Source: Lysinibacillus louembei
GTDB lineage: Bacteria; Bacillota; Bacilli; Bacillales_A; Planococcaceae
Assembly: GCF_033880585.1 (NCBI RefSeq)
Contig: NZ_CP137624.1
Location: forward strand, 2,329,501 to 2,393,500
Length of the DNA stretch: 64,000 nt
Direction: 5' to 3'
Numbering within the stretch: the first letter of the stretch is position 1; every line of letters starts with the position of its first letter. The notes below the pieces were generated by a model. The model did not search any database and was not told the DNA's origin. It saw nothing but the letters and a program-made list of their open reading frames with translations. Position numbers and translations under genes: made by a program. This document shows positions 7,888 to 16,315 of the stretch, one piece after another.

Positions 7888-10050
7888 ATGAGAAAAATAG
7901 ATGAGAGATTTCCTTATATTAAACATCCAACTAGGCTTTTTATCATAATTATTGCAGTATTAGTCATAACACTATTGTTACAAGATCATTTATATGCTCT
8001 CTTCGGTGAACATAATTATATAATGGTTCATCTTATCGTTGAAATGTTTATTGTGGCAGCAACCGTTTCCATTGTTATGCAAGTGCTAACAAGTGCACAT
8101 TATAAACTAACAAATAGGGCGGTGTATTTAATTGCGTTATTCGGTTCCATTACGCTTTTAGAAATTTTACATACATTATCATATGAAGGAATGCCCTTCC
8201 TTCTTTATGAAAGTGAGGCATATCGAGCAACTTGGCTCTATATGGTTATTAGAATACTGTTGCCGATAGGTCTGATTTTTATTTTTTTAGTACCGTTAAA
8301 AATTGTTCAAAAAAGCTTTGCATTATTAGTTGGAGCTGGGGTTGCTATTGCTGTATTCGGAATTGCTTATACTGTGTATGCGCCAGTGAAAATATTGCCG
8401 CTACTTGCTAATGAACAAGGTCCAACTGCATTAAAAAATAGCTTACAAGCAACTGCTGCAGCTTTACAATTTGTATTAATTATCATTATTTTAGGTGGTA
8501 AAAAAAGAGATACCAACTTGTATTATGTATTTGCCTCTATTTGTTTAATTTTTAGCGATATCTTATTTATCTTTTTTGCAGATGTTCATAATATTAGTAA
8601 TTTTTTAGGGCATATTTTTCATTTATTTGCTTTTTATTTATTTGTACAAGCGATTTACTATTCAGCTATTGAAAGACCTTATCGAGAAATTTCCAAGGCG
8701 AAAAAATCGCTTGAGCAATCGGAGCAAGCAATGTATAAAATGGCTTACTACGATGAGCTTACACAGCTTCCAAATGAGCGTTTCTTTATGGAGCAGCTCC
8801 ATAAATTCACTAAAAATGAAGATACGAAAACGGTGTTGATTTTAGAACTAGGGCGACTGTCCATGATTCAATCAACGTTAGGCTCTCATTATGCAGATCG
8901 TTTAAAATGTAGCGTAGCAGACCGCATACGTGAAATGCTGCCAAATAAGTATAGTATTTATTTTCTTGGGGAAGATCGCTTTGCTATTTTGATGCTAGAT
9001 GATTTAGGCGATGAGGCAATTTTAAATGTTGTTGATAGCTTGCAAAGCATTATGCAGAAGCCATTTCCAATTCAGCATTTTTCATTGATGAGTCACTTTA
9101 ATGTAGGAATCGCACAATATCCAAAGGATGCTATTGATAGTCAAACTTTATTTAAATATGCGGAGTTTGCCATGTATGAGGCAAGACAGCACAAAAAAAA
9201 TGTATTATTTTATGAGCCTGTAATGTCGGAAAAGCGCTCAGCAAAATTAGTGCTTGAAAACGATTTACGTCAAGCAATTGCTAGAAATGAACTAATTGTA
9301 GAATATCAGCCACAGCTCCATTTAGCATCAAGAGAAATTGAATCTGTTGAGGCATTAGTAAGATGGCAGCACGGTCAACTTGGTTTGATTTCACCAGCGA
9401 ACTTTATTCCAATTGCTGAAGAAACGGGGCTTATTATACCGATAGGGCAGTGGGTATTGAAAGAAGCTTGTATGCAGGCGAAAAAATGGCAAGCACAAGG
9501 AATGTTTATCAAGGTTGCTGTAAATATATCATTAGGGCAATTGCTGCAAGATAATTTAACGCAATATGTGCAGGATATTTTGGCTGAAACAGAGCTAGAC
9601 GCACGTTATTTGCAGTTGGAAATAACGGAAAGTATGACGATGAATATTGAATCTATTACAACAGTTATTCAAACATTGCAGGAATATGGTGTGACAATTG
9701 CAGTGGATGACTTTGGGACAGGCTATTCATCACTATCTTATTTAAAAGATTTTCCACTCGACTGTTTAAAAATAGATCGCAGCTTCATCTGGAATATGGA
9801 CCAAAATACAGAAGGAGATGCGCTCGTTTTGATGATATTATCAATGGCGAAGCATTTAAAGTTAAAGGTCGTAGCAGAGGGGATTGAAACAGAGAAACAG
9901 CTAGTATACTTAACAAAGGCTTCTTGTGATACAATTCAAGGCTTTTTAATTAGCAAACCATTACCTGCTCAAGTATTAGAGGAAACGTTCAATGAAATTG
10001 AAAGTAAAGCGCAGCGATTATTAGAAAAAATATATGAGGAAGCAAGATAG
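7888..10050 (+). CDS. Membrane c-di-GMP phosphodiesterase (MASE3-like, degenerate GGDEF, EAL)
   Basis: A 720-residue protein. Residues about 15-255 form about eight membrane helices with HTLSYEGMPFLLYES and ATWLYMVIR, resembling the MASE3 sensory domain. A GGDEF-type domain follows (YYDELTQLPNERFF, residues 285-440), but its active motif reads GEDRF near residue 361, so cyclase activity is unlikely. The EAL domain (about 455-700) keeps VEALVRW, VAVNIS, ITESMT, VDDFGTGYSS, KIDRSF, VAEGIE and QGFLISKP, so it should hydrolyse c-di-GMP. The ATG follows GAGGAGAG. It is a close paralogue of the gene at 10403, an apparent tandem duplication. No c-di-GMP riboswitch was seen upstream. Confidence 0.88.
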   Translation: MRKIDERFPYIKHPTRLFIIIIAVLVITLLLQDHLYALFGEHNYIMVHLIVEMFIVAATVSIVMQVLTSAHYKLTNRAVYLIALFGSITLLEILHTLSYEGMPFLLYESEAYRATWLYMVIRILLPIGLIFIFLVPLKIVQKSFALLVGAGVAIAVFGIAYTVYAPVKILPLLANEQGPTALKNSLQATAAALQFVLIIIILGGKKRDTNLYYVFASICLIFSDILFIFFADVHNISNFLGHIFHLFAFYLFVQAIYYSAIERPYREISKAKKSLEQSEQAMYKMAYYDELTQLPNERFFMEQLHKFTKNEDTKTVLILELGRLSMIQSTLGSHYADRLKCSVADRIREMLPNKYSIYFLGEDRFAILMLDDLGDEAILNVVDSLQSIMQKPFPIQHFSLMSHFNVGIAQYPKDAIDSQTLFKYAEFAMYEARQHKKNVLFYEPVMSEKRSAKLVLENDLRQAIARNELIVEYQPQLHLASREIESVEALVRWQHGQLGLISPANFIPIAEETGLIIPIGQWVLKEACMQAKKWQAQGMFIKVAVNISLGQLLQDNLTQYVQDILAETELDARYLQLEITESMTMNIESITTVIQTLQEYGVTIAVDDFGTGYSSLSYLKDFPLDCLKIDRSFIWNMDQNTEGDALVLMILSMAKHLKLKVVAEGIETEKQLVYLTKASCDTIQGFLISKPLPAQVLEETFNEIESKAQRLLEKIYEEAR

Positions 10051-10069
10051 GCATTTAATAATTTAAAGA

Positions 10070-10106
10070 GGTTGTTTGAGAATGCATCGTTTTCAGACAA
10101 CCGTTT
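10070..10106 (+). terminator. hairpin after the first EAL gene
   Basis: GGTTGTTTGAGAA pairs with TTTTCAGACAACC (one G-U pair), followed by the weak T-rich GTTTG. Probably a moderate terminator separating the two paralogues. Confidence 0.5.
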
Positions 10107-10120
10107 GCTATTTTATCCTG

Positions 10121-10212
10121 ATTCAGTAGAAAGCACCCACCGCTGCAGGTGCAAGCTATAATTTTGGTTAATTTCTAAAATCTTAAATCCATTACGCCAA
10201 GACATAATTAAT
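10121..10212. repeat. dispersed intergenic repeat, copy A
   Basis: It begins ATTCAGTAGAAA, then has CCCACCGCTGCAGGTG, and ends with a degenerate palindrome, ATTACGCCAA followed by GACATAATTA. The same order of blocks occurs at 33045-33105, but here about 35 extra bases lie between the second block and the palindrome. Confidence 0.5.
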
Positions 10213-10293
10213 TTAAGGAAATAGTTGTAGAATTTGAATTTTTTTATCTATTAAAAATAAATTTCCTTTTTTGTTTTTATTATTTCATACCTC

Positions 10294-10302
10294 TGTTATA
10301 AT
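10294..10302 (+). promoter_or_regulatory. candidate extended -10 promoter for the second EAL gene
   Basis: TGTTATAAT is a perfect TG-n-TATAAT extended -10 about 100 bases before the ATG at 10403. A convincing -35 was not found. Confidence 0.45.
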
Positions 10303-10402
10303 TGACGATTATTTTTTATGAAAAGGAAACAAAGTAATCAATTTATGTTAAAATAACCTGTAGATAGCCATTTAAAGGAAATGACTGCAAAGGGATGAGA
10401 CA

Positions 10403-12556
10403 ATGGGAACTAATGAAAGATTTATATATATTGAACACCCCATCCGTTTATTAATCATAATCATTTTGACCGTCATTATTTCTTTAGTCATGAATAATTA
10501 TTTATATAGTATTTTTGGGATGAATAATTATGTAATTATCCACCTTATTTTAGAGTTGTTCATTATTGCAATGGCGGTCTCCATTGTTATCCAAGTATTT
10601 ATCTCTATGCGTTATAGCATAAGCAATCGTCTCACTTTTTTAGCAATGATTTTTTCGGCTGTGACAGTAGTAGAAATTTTACATACAATCTCTTATCCAG
10701 GGATGCCGTTTTTCTTTTATGAAAGTGATATGTCTCGAGCAACTTGGTTTTATTTATTTATGAGAATCATTGTGGCAGTGGGTTTAAGTTCATTTTTAAT
10801 GGTCCCATTCAAATATGTAGGCGTTCGATATGTCGTCGTTTTCGCTGCGGTTGTAACAAGTATCTTAAGCATTTTTACATTCCTTGTTTATTCAGGACAA
10901 TTGCCACCGTTAATGGATGCACAAGGAGCTACTCCTTTAAAACATCTTTTACATGGAATCGTTATATGCCTACAAATTATGTTTCTTGTTGTGACAGTGA
11001 AAAAAGGAACAAAACGAAAAAATTTATATTATATTTTTGCCTCTATTTGTTTTATTGTGAGCGATATTTTATTCATTGTCTTTCCAGATGTACTAAATAT
11101 TAGTAATTTCGTCGGTCATTTTTTTCAGCTTGTCGCTTATTTTTTAATTGTGCAAACGATTTATTATTCAGGAATGGAGAAGCCATATCGGGAAATTTTA
11201 GAGGCAAAGGACTCCTTGGAGCAATCTGAACGAGTTGCACATAAGCTAGCTTACTATGATGAGCTAACAGGACTTCCAAATGAGCGTTATTTTAAAGAGC
11301 AAATAAATCAATCTTTAACGGCTGATCAGCGTGTGAAGACGGTGGTTGTCTTAGAAATAGATCGACTATTAATGATCCGTTCAACGTTAGGTTCAAGCTA
11401 TGCTGATATTTTTAAGCAAAGCGTCGCACAAAAAATTGTGCAAATACTACCGGCGCAATATTCGGTTTATTTATTGAGAGAAGAGCTTTTTGCTATATTT
11501 ATTGAAGACTTAGATGATTGGCATGTATGCCGACTTGTTCAAGATTTACAAAATATAATGAAAGAGCCATTTCAAATTCAACATTTTTCATTAAACAGTC
11601 ATTTTAATGTTGGCATTGCACAATATCCAAAAGATGCAGAAGAGGCAGATGGACTATTAAAATATGCACAATTTGCTATGTATGAGGCACGTGAGGATAG
11701 CGGTAGTGTACTATTTTATGAAGAGAAGATGTCAGAGTCGCGTGCCAATCGCATTTTATTAGAGCATGATTTGCGTCAAGCGATTGAAAGAAATGAACTA
11801 TATATCGAGTATCAACCACAATTAAATTTGCAAACAGGTAAAATTTATTCTGTAGAAGCCTTAGTAAGGTGGCAGCATGGTAAACGAGGCTTTATCTCTC
11901 CTGGAGAGTTCATTCCACTTGCAGAGGAATCAGGGTTAATTATTCCAATTGGACAGTGGGTATTAGAGCAAGCATGTAAGCAAGCAAAAGCATGGCAAGC
12001 GCAAAATCGCTATTTAAAAGTTGCTGTTAATTTATCATTGGGACAACTATTACAAGATAACTTTGTTGAGCATGTTCAAGATATTTTAGACGAAACCGAT
12101 CTTGATGCGAGCTATTTGCAGTTAGAAATTACCGAAAGTATGACGATTAATACGGATTCTGTTATGGCTGTTATTCAAAGCTTACATGAGCAAGGAATTA
12201 CAATAGCTGTGGACGATTTTGGAACAGGCTATTCCTCGCTATCCTATTTAAAGGATTTTCCTGTCAATTGCTTGAAAATCGATCGAAGCTTCGTATGGAA
12301 TATTGATAACAGTACAGAAGAGGATGCGATTGTGCTATTGATTTTATCGATGGCAAAGCATTTGAAGCTGAGCGTTGTTGCAGAAGGTATTGAAACAGAG
12401 CAGCAGCTGGCTTATTTAGAGCAGGCACAATGTGATTCCATTCAAGGTTTTTTAATTAGCAAGCCTTTACGAGGAACTGTGTTAGAGGAGCAATTTGAAG
12501 AAATTGAAAATAGGGCACAACAATTACTAGTAAAAATTAAGCCCCAGCCTATATAA
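10403..12556 (+). CDS. Membrane c-di-GMP phosphodiesterase (MASE3-like, degenerate GGDEF, EAL), second paralogue
   Basis: 717 residues, collinear with the preceding gene over its full length. The N-terminal membrane domain is similar (HTISYPGMPFFFYES, ATWFYLFMR). The GGDEF position reads REELF, even further from consensus, so this domain cannot be an ordinary diguanylate cyclase. The EAL domain is intact (VEALVRW, VAVNLS, ITESMT, VDDFGTGYSS, KIDRSF, VAEGIE, QGFLISKP). AAGGGATGAG precedes the ATG. It has its own candidate promoter, so the duplicates may respond to different conditions. The signal sensed by the membrane domain is unknown. Confidence 0.88.
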   Translation: MGTNERFIYIEHPIRLLIIIILTVIISLVMNNYLYSIFGMNNYVIIHLILELFIIAMAVSIVIQVFISMRYSISNRLTFLAMIFSAVTVVEILHTISYPGMPFFFYESDMSRATWFYLFMRIIVAVGLSSFLMVPFKYVGVRYVVVFAAVVTSILSIFTFLVYSGQLPPLMDAQGATPLKHLLHGIVICLQIMFLVVTVKKGTKRKNLYYIFASICFIVSDILFIVFPDVLNISNFVGHFFQLVAYFLIVQTIYYSGMEKPYREILEAKDSLEQSERVAHKLAYYDELTGLPNERYFKEQINQSLTADQRVKTVVVLEIDRLLMIRSTLGSSYADIFKQSVAQKIVQILPAQYSVYLLREELFAIFIEDLDDWHVCRLVQDLQNIMKEPFQIQHFSLNSHFNVGIAQYPKDAEEADGLLKYAQFAMYEAREDSGSVLFYEEKMSESRANRILLEHDLRQAIERNELYIEYQPQLNLQTGKIYSVEALVRWQHGKRGFISPGEFIPLAEESGLIIPIGQWVLEQACKQAKAWQAQNRYLKVAVNLSLGQLLQDNFVEHVQDILDETDLDASYLQLEITESMTINTDSVMAVIQSLHEQGITIAVDDFGTGYSSLSYLKDFPVNCLKIDRSFVWNIDNSTEEDAIVLLILSMAKHLKLSVVAEGIETEQQLAYLEQAQCDSIQGFLISKPLRGTVLEEQFEEIENRAQQLLVKIKPQPI

Positions 12557-12597
12557 TGGTAGAGGTAATAACGATATAGAAGGAAAGTAGTGAAAAA

Positions 12598-13029
12598 ATG
12601 GCAACAGCATCACATTCAGTAACAATTCCTGTACCTGTTGAAACGGTATGGAAGTATGTAAGTAAAATTGAGCATTGGGCAACATTGGTTCCTGCGTATA
12701 AGGAACATGAGCAAATTGATGAACAAAAATCAGTTTGGACATTTGAAGGTAATTTTAAAGGCTTGAAAAAGACAGTGAAAATGGAATTAAGCATTATTGA
12801 ATTTAATGAGCCATCAAACATTAAATTCGAGCTAAAGGGCTTAACGGATAACTTTACAGGAAGCGGTAAATTTACGGCTGAAGAAAATGCTGGAAAAACA
12901 ACGATGACAGGTATTCTCGAAGTAAATGCTGGCGGCTTGTCAGGTGCTGTTTTAACACCGGTTATTAAAATGGTGCTACCAAAAGTAACATCACGTTTGA
13001 CAGAGAAAATCGCACGACAAATTAAATAA
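12598..13029 (+). CDS. SRPBCC / CoxG-like lipid-binding-fold protein
   Basis: 143 residues. The START-like SRPBCC fold is suggested by SVTIPVPVETVWKYVSKIEHWATLVP at the N-terminus, alternating beta strands with TGSGKFTAEENAGKTTMTG, and a long C-terminal helix (LPKVTSRLTEKIARQIK). This matches the CoxG group (PF06240), named from CO dehydrogenase clusters but common in bacteria lacking them; no CO dehydrogenase genes are nearby. Ligand and role are unknown. AAGGAAAG precedes the ATG, and it begins 41 bases after the upstream gene, so it may be partly co-transcribed with it. Confidence 0.75.
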   Translation: MATASHSVTIPVPVETVWKYVSKIEHWATLVPAYKEHEQIDEQKSVWTFEGNFKGLKKTVKMELSIIEFNEPSNIKFELKGLTDNFTGSGKFTAEENAGKTTMTGILEVNAGGLSGAVLTPVIKMVLPKVTSRLTEKIARQIK

Positions 13030-13038
13030 TGTATGAGG

Positions 13039-13071
13039 GACTGTCTAAAAAATGGGCAGTCTTCTTTTTTT
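13039..13071 (+). terminator. terminator after the CoxG-like gene
   Basis: GACTGTC pairs with GGCAGTC (one G-U) across a short loop, followed by CTTCTTTTTTT. Confidence 0.8.
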
Positions 13072-13081
13072 ACGAAAAATA

Positions 13082-13110
13082 TGAAACTTTTTTATAAGAG
13101 TGGCAGTCTA
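13082..13110 (+). promoter_or_regulatory. candidate ECF-type promoter (autoregulatory)
   Basis: TGAAAC at 13082-13087 is followed after 16 bases by CAGTCTA. TGAAAC with a CGTC-like -10 is the pattern used by Bacillus ECF sigma factors (SigW/SigM/SigX type). It lies just ahead of an ECF sigma gene, which often activates itself. Inference from pattern only. Confidence 0.5.
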
Positions 13111-13139
13111 ACTACAAATTGCTTTTAGGAGGTGAGTGT

Positions 13140-13688
13140 GTGAAGGGGCATGACGAGCAATTGCGGCAAGCAATGGAGGCATACGGAGATTATTTAGTTC
13201 AGCTTATTTATACATATGTACGCAATTGGCAAACGGCAGAGGATTTAACACAGGAAACATTTATCCGTTATTACCGTTCTCTGCCCAAATTTCGTCACGA
13301 TGCGGCTGTCAAAACCTATTTATACCGTATTGCCATTAATGTGACCCATGATTATTTAATGAGCTGGAAGCATAAAAAAGTGGTCGTGTCAGAGCTTTTT
13401 CAAAAATGGTTGAAAACAACGCAAACACCAGAGGTAGAATTGCTGCATAAAGATGAGCAACAACAGCTTGTTTGGGAGATTGAAAACTTGCCAACGAAAT
13501 ATAAGGATGTCATTGTGCTCTTTCATTTCGCTGAATTTTCATTAGAGGAAAGTGGCGATATTTTAGGCGTGCCAATTAATACAGTGAAAACAAGGCTTAG
13601 AAGGGCGAGGCAAATGTTAGGTCAAGCATTAGAGGAGGGAGAGCTAAATGAAAGACCCCATTCAAAAGGCAATGAAGGACGCTTATAA
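13140..13688 (+). CDS. ECF-type RNA polymerase sigma factor
   Basis: 182 residues from a GTG start at 13140; AGGAGGTGA lies just upstream, whereas the upstream in-frame TTG at 13119 has no site. Region 2 reads YVRNWQTAEDLTQETFIRYYRSLPKFRHDAAVKTYLYRIAINVTHDYL, a clear sigma70_r2. Region 4 reads LPTKYKDVIVLFHFAEFSLEESGDILGVPINTVKTRLRRARQML. It directs RNA polymerase to a small regulon, probably of envelope-stress genes. Its last 41 bases overlap the next gene, which is therefore its likely membrane partner or antisigma factor. Confidence 0.92.
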   Translation: MKGHDEQLRQAMEAYGDYLVQLIYTYVRNWQTAEDLTQETFIRYYRSLPKFRHDAAVKTYLYRIAINVTHDYLMSWKHKKVVVSELFQKWLKTTQTPEVELLHKDEQQQLVWEIENLPTKYKDVIVLFHFAEFSLEESGDILGVPINTVKTRLRRARQMLGQALEEGELNERPHSKGNEGRL

Positions 13689-14850
13689 AACAGGAGCTTT
13701 TTCACAAGCAAAAAAAGATGAAACACTCGTAAAGGTGCAACGTAAACGCAAACACAAACCATTTTTACAGCTGTCACTTACGCTAGTTGTTACTTGCAGT
13801 GTGATGCTACTATTATTTTTCCTTGTGAAATCCCCACAAACAGAAATAGCGAGTCATGCTGATAGAGCAGCGCTGGAGCAAGCTTATATGGAGCGCTGGG
13901 AGGCCTTTTCAGCTGTTGTGGCAAACAGCTTTGAGGAGCAGGAGCGGATTCAATATTTAGCAACGAGTGATTGGTCATTGCAGCAGGCACTACTTGAGCA
14001 GAAAGATGGGCGTGTGCTTGCACAATTGCTTCAGCATATGGTCTTTATTGTAGGAGATGCACATACGAAAGTGGAGTTTCCTAAAGTGACGACATTTGAC
14101 CAGCTAATAGCACAAGCGCCTACCTTAGTAGAGAAGCTTGAAAAAGTGTATGGGGAGAGGGATATTTTCAAGCTAGGAGAAAAACGCTTGCTGGATATGG
14201 AAATATTGTATATGGATTTTTGGGAAATTGTCGGCAATGTCATTTTATATAGTGCGATTATTTATTTCCTTTATAAGCTTTGGCGAAAAAAGAGAAATCC
14301 AGCGTTTGCTGTTTTTCAAGTGATTGTAGTGCTTGTGATGCTATATAACTTTGTCAGGCCACCATTGATGGAAATAGCGACAAGCGAAGAGGAGCTATTG
14401 GCACAATCTCTTGCTTCATATAAAGAATTTATGGGGGAATGGACAGATGTATCAGCAGCGGAAATTGTGGATATTGAACAGTTTGGTGACAACCTTATGC
14501 TACTAATTGACGTTGGTGATGATATTTATGTTTTTTCGAGTTTTACGTATATGAAGGATAGAAAAGGTTATTTATGGGTAAGGACAGGGTGGGGCAGAGA
14601 AGAAAATTGGGTAGAGCTATTACCAGCAATATACGAGATGGATGCGATAGGATATACTTTCGTATTACATCCTAAGCATGAGATTGGACGAATTGAGATT
14701 GAACATGCTGTGACAAAGGAAACGACATCTTTAAACATTCCAACAAATGAAGCGAGTATATATTATCTAGCTACACCTAGATTTAGGGGAAATGAAAATG
14801 AAAATTTTGTTTTTCACTACTACGACCAACAAGGGAATTTGTTAGAGTAG
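13648..14850 (+). CDS. Membrane protein overlapping the ECF sigma gene, putative antisigma/signal partner
   Basis: 400 residues; GAGGAGGGAG precedes the ATG inside the sigma gene. After a basic N-terminus comes one membrane helix at about 37-60. A predicted external region of about 130 residues follows, then two further helices near 190-210 and 220-240, and a C-terminal domain of about 160 residues rich in beta strands. No zinc-binding HxxxCxxC antisigma motif is visible, so it is not a classic ZAS antisigma factor. The overlap and order argue that it controls or is controlled by the sigma factor. I do not recognise a named family. Confidence 0.6.
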   Translation: MKDPIQKAMKDAYKTGAFSQAKKDETLVKVQRKRKHKPFLQLSLTLVVTCSVMLLLFFLVKSPQTEIASHADRAALEQAYMERWEAFSAVVANSFEEQERIQYLATSDWSLQQALLEQKDGRVLAQLLQHMVFIVGDAHTKVEFPKVTTFDQLIAQAPTLVEKLEKVYGERDIFKLGEKRLLDMEILYMDFWEIVGNVILYSAIIYFLYKLWRKKRNPAFAVFQVIVVLVMLYNFVRPPLMEIATSEEELLAQSLASYKEFMGEWTDVSAAEIVDIEQFGDNLMLLIDVGDDIYVFSSFTYMKDRKGYLWVRTGWGREENWVELLPAIYEMDAIGYTFVLHPKHEIGRIEIEHAVTKETTSLNIPTNEASIYYLATPRFRGNENENFVFHYYDQQGNLLE

Positions 14851-14863
14851 TTCAAAGGTGGTG

Positions 14864-14905
14864 ATTCGCACATTAAACATTAAAATTCGCCCGTAAGATA
14901 GCAAA
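14864..14905. repeat. 21-bp-period repeat, two units
   Basis: Two consecutive 21-base units begin ATTCGCACATTAAAC (14864) and ATTCGCCCGTAAGAT (14885). The same two unit types alternate at 61472-61555. They lie directly between a gene end and a terminator. Confidence 0.6.
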
Positions 14906-14937
14906 AAACTGCGGGATTCAATGCCCCGCAGTTTTGC
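14903..14937 (-). terminator. terminator of the flavoprotein gene (may act both ways)
   Basis: AAAACTGCGGG (14905-14915) and CCCGCAGTTTT (14925-14935) form an 11-bp stem. On the minus strand six T follow. The stop codon of the minus-strand gene sits in the loop. Confidence 0.8.
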
Positions 14938-16183
14938 CGCCTGCGCTCATCCCCGCAATGCGTCCTGTGACAAGTGCTGACGTAATGTTATAGCCACCTG
15001 TGTAGCCATGGATATCTAAAATTTCGCCGCAGAAATATAGTCCGTGCTTTTTCTTTGATGCCATCGTTTTTGGCTCAATTTCTTTCACTGAAACACCGCC
15101 ACCTGTGACGAATGCTTTTTCGAGTGGCTGTGTACCATGTACGTCCATTGTGAAGGCAATGAGCTCATGAGCAAGTGCACGAATTTTTTCTTGTGAAAGA
15201 TCTGCACCTGTTAGAGTGCTGTCAATGCCTGCTCGCTCTAATAAAAATAGTAGCCAACGTTCTGGCACAAGCGATTTCCATAAATTTTTGACTGCTTTTT
15301 TTGGCTCTGCTGTTATCGTTTGCATGAGCATTTGGAAGCAGCCTTCCTCGTTATAGGCAGGCAGCGATTGAATGCGAACCTGTACTGGTGCCCCGCCATT
15401 TTTTTTACGTTCTTTGACGATAAATTGGCTACAGCGTAAAATCGCTGGACCGCTTAAGCCGAAATGGGTGAAGAGCATATCCATCTGATGTGTCACAAGC
15501 GGCTTACCTTTTGCATTTAATACAGACACAGCAACGTTGCGTAATGCGAGTCCCTGTAGCTCACGTGAGGCGATGAATGGCTCCTTCGATAAAACAGGCA
15601 CCTCTGTTGGATATAGCTCTGTGACAGTATGACCTGCACGCTCTGCCCATGGGTAGCCATCACCCGTGGAACCCGTTTGTGGAACAGCTTTGCCACCAAC
15701 CGCAACGATAACGGCATTTGCGCGAATTTCAGTACCATCTTGCAAGCGTACACCAAAAACGCGTTCCTCATCGATTAGCAATTTTTGTACTGCGGTATGA
15801 AGACGGACTTCAACAGCTAATTTTTTGAGCTGTTTTTCAAGTGCGTCAACAACGTCCTGTGCACGGTCAGATACGGGAAACATGCGCCCGTGATCTTCTT
15901 CCTTTAATGCTACACCTAAGCCTTCGAAAAAGGCGATAATGTCCTCGTTGTTGTAAACGGTAAAGGGGCTATATAAAAAGCGACCATTGCCAGGGATATG
16001 ACGAATAATTTCCTCTGCGGGTAGGCGATTTGTGACATTGCAACGACCACCACCAGAAATGGCTAGCTTTTTGCCGAGCTTGCCGCCTTTTTCGATTAAT
16101 AATACTGTTTTATTTTGCTCTGCCGCTGCGATGGCGGCCATTAAGCCAGACGGACCACCGCCGATGACGATAATATCATACAT
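14918..16183 (-). CDS. ytfP: HI0933/BaiN-family NAD(P)/FAD-dependent oxidoreductase
   Basis: 421 residues from the ATG at 16183, chosen because the FAD motif [21 protein letters not shown] begins at once; an upstream in-frame start would add 17 unconserved residues. Further motifs are [57 protein letters not shown], and the C-terminal [20 protein letters not shown]. These match the HI0933-like flavoprotein family (B. subtilis YtfP), whose physiological substrate is not settled. Position next to ytgP and ytzG agrees with B. subtilis synteny. It is transcribed divergently from ytgP. Confidence 0.85.
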   Translation of the reverse strand: MYDIIVIGGGPSGLMAAIAAAEQNKTVLLIEKGGKLGKKLAISGGGRCNVTNRLPAEEIIRHIPGNGRFLYSPFTVYNNEDIIAFFEGLGVALKEEDHGRMFPVSDRAQDVVDALEKQLKKLAVEVRLHTAVQKLLIDEERVFGVRLQDGTEIRANAVIVAVGGKAVPQTGSTGDGYPWAERAGHTVTELYPTEVPVLSKEPFIASRELQGLALRNVAVSVLNAKGKPLVTHQMDMLFTHFGLSGPAILRCSQFIVKERKKNGGAPVQVRIQSLPAYNEEGCFQMLMQTITAEPKKAVKNLWKSLVPERWLLFLLERAGIDSTLTGADLSQEKIRALAHELIAFTMDVHGTQPLEKAFVTGGGVSVKEIEPKTMASKKKHGLYFCGEILDIHGYTGGYNITSALVTGRIAGMSAGGKTAGH

Positions 16184-16315
16184 AGTTATATGCTCACTTT
16201 CTAGTACAATTGATTTTTCTTTACCATTATACACAATTTGTTTGAGTTAATGGTCACATAGATGTAAACTTACAGGTAGGCTAATTTTAGATTGAGAAAA
16301 GATAGGAAGAATAAC

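Noticed and set aside
12549-12821. Minus-strand open frames across the start of the CoxG-like gene
   Set aside because: They overlap a well-supported plus-strand gene, have no ribosome site and no recognisable motif.
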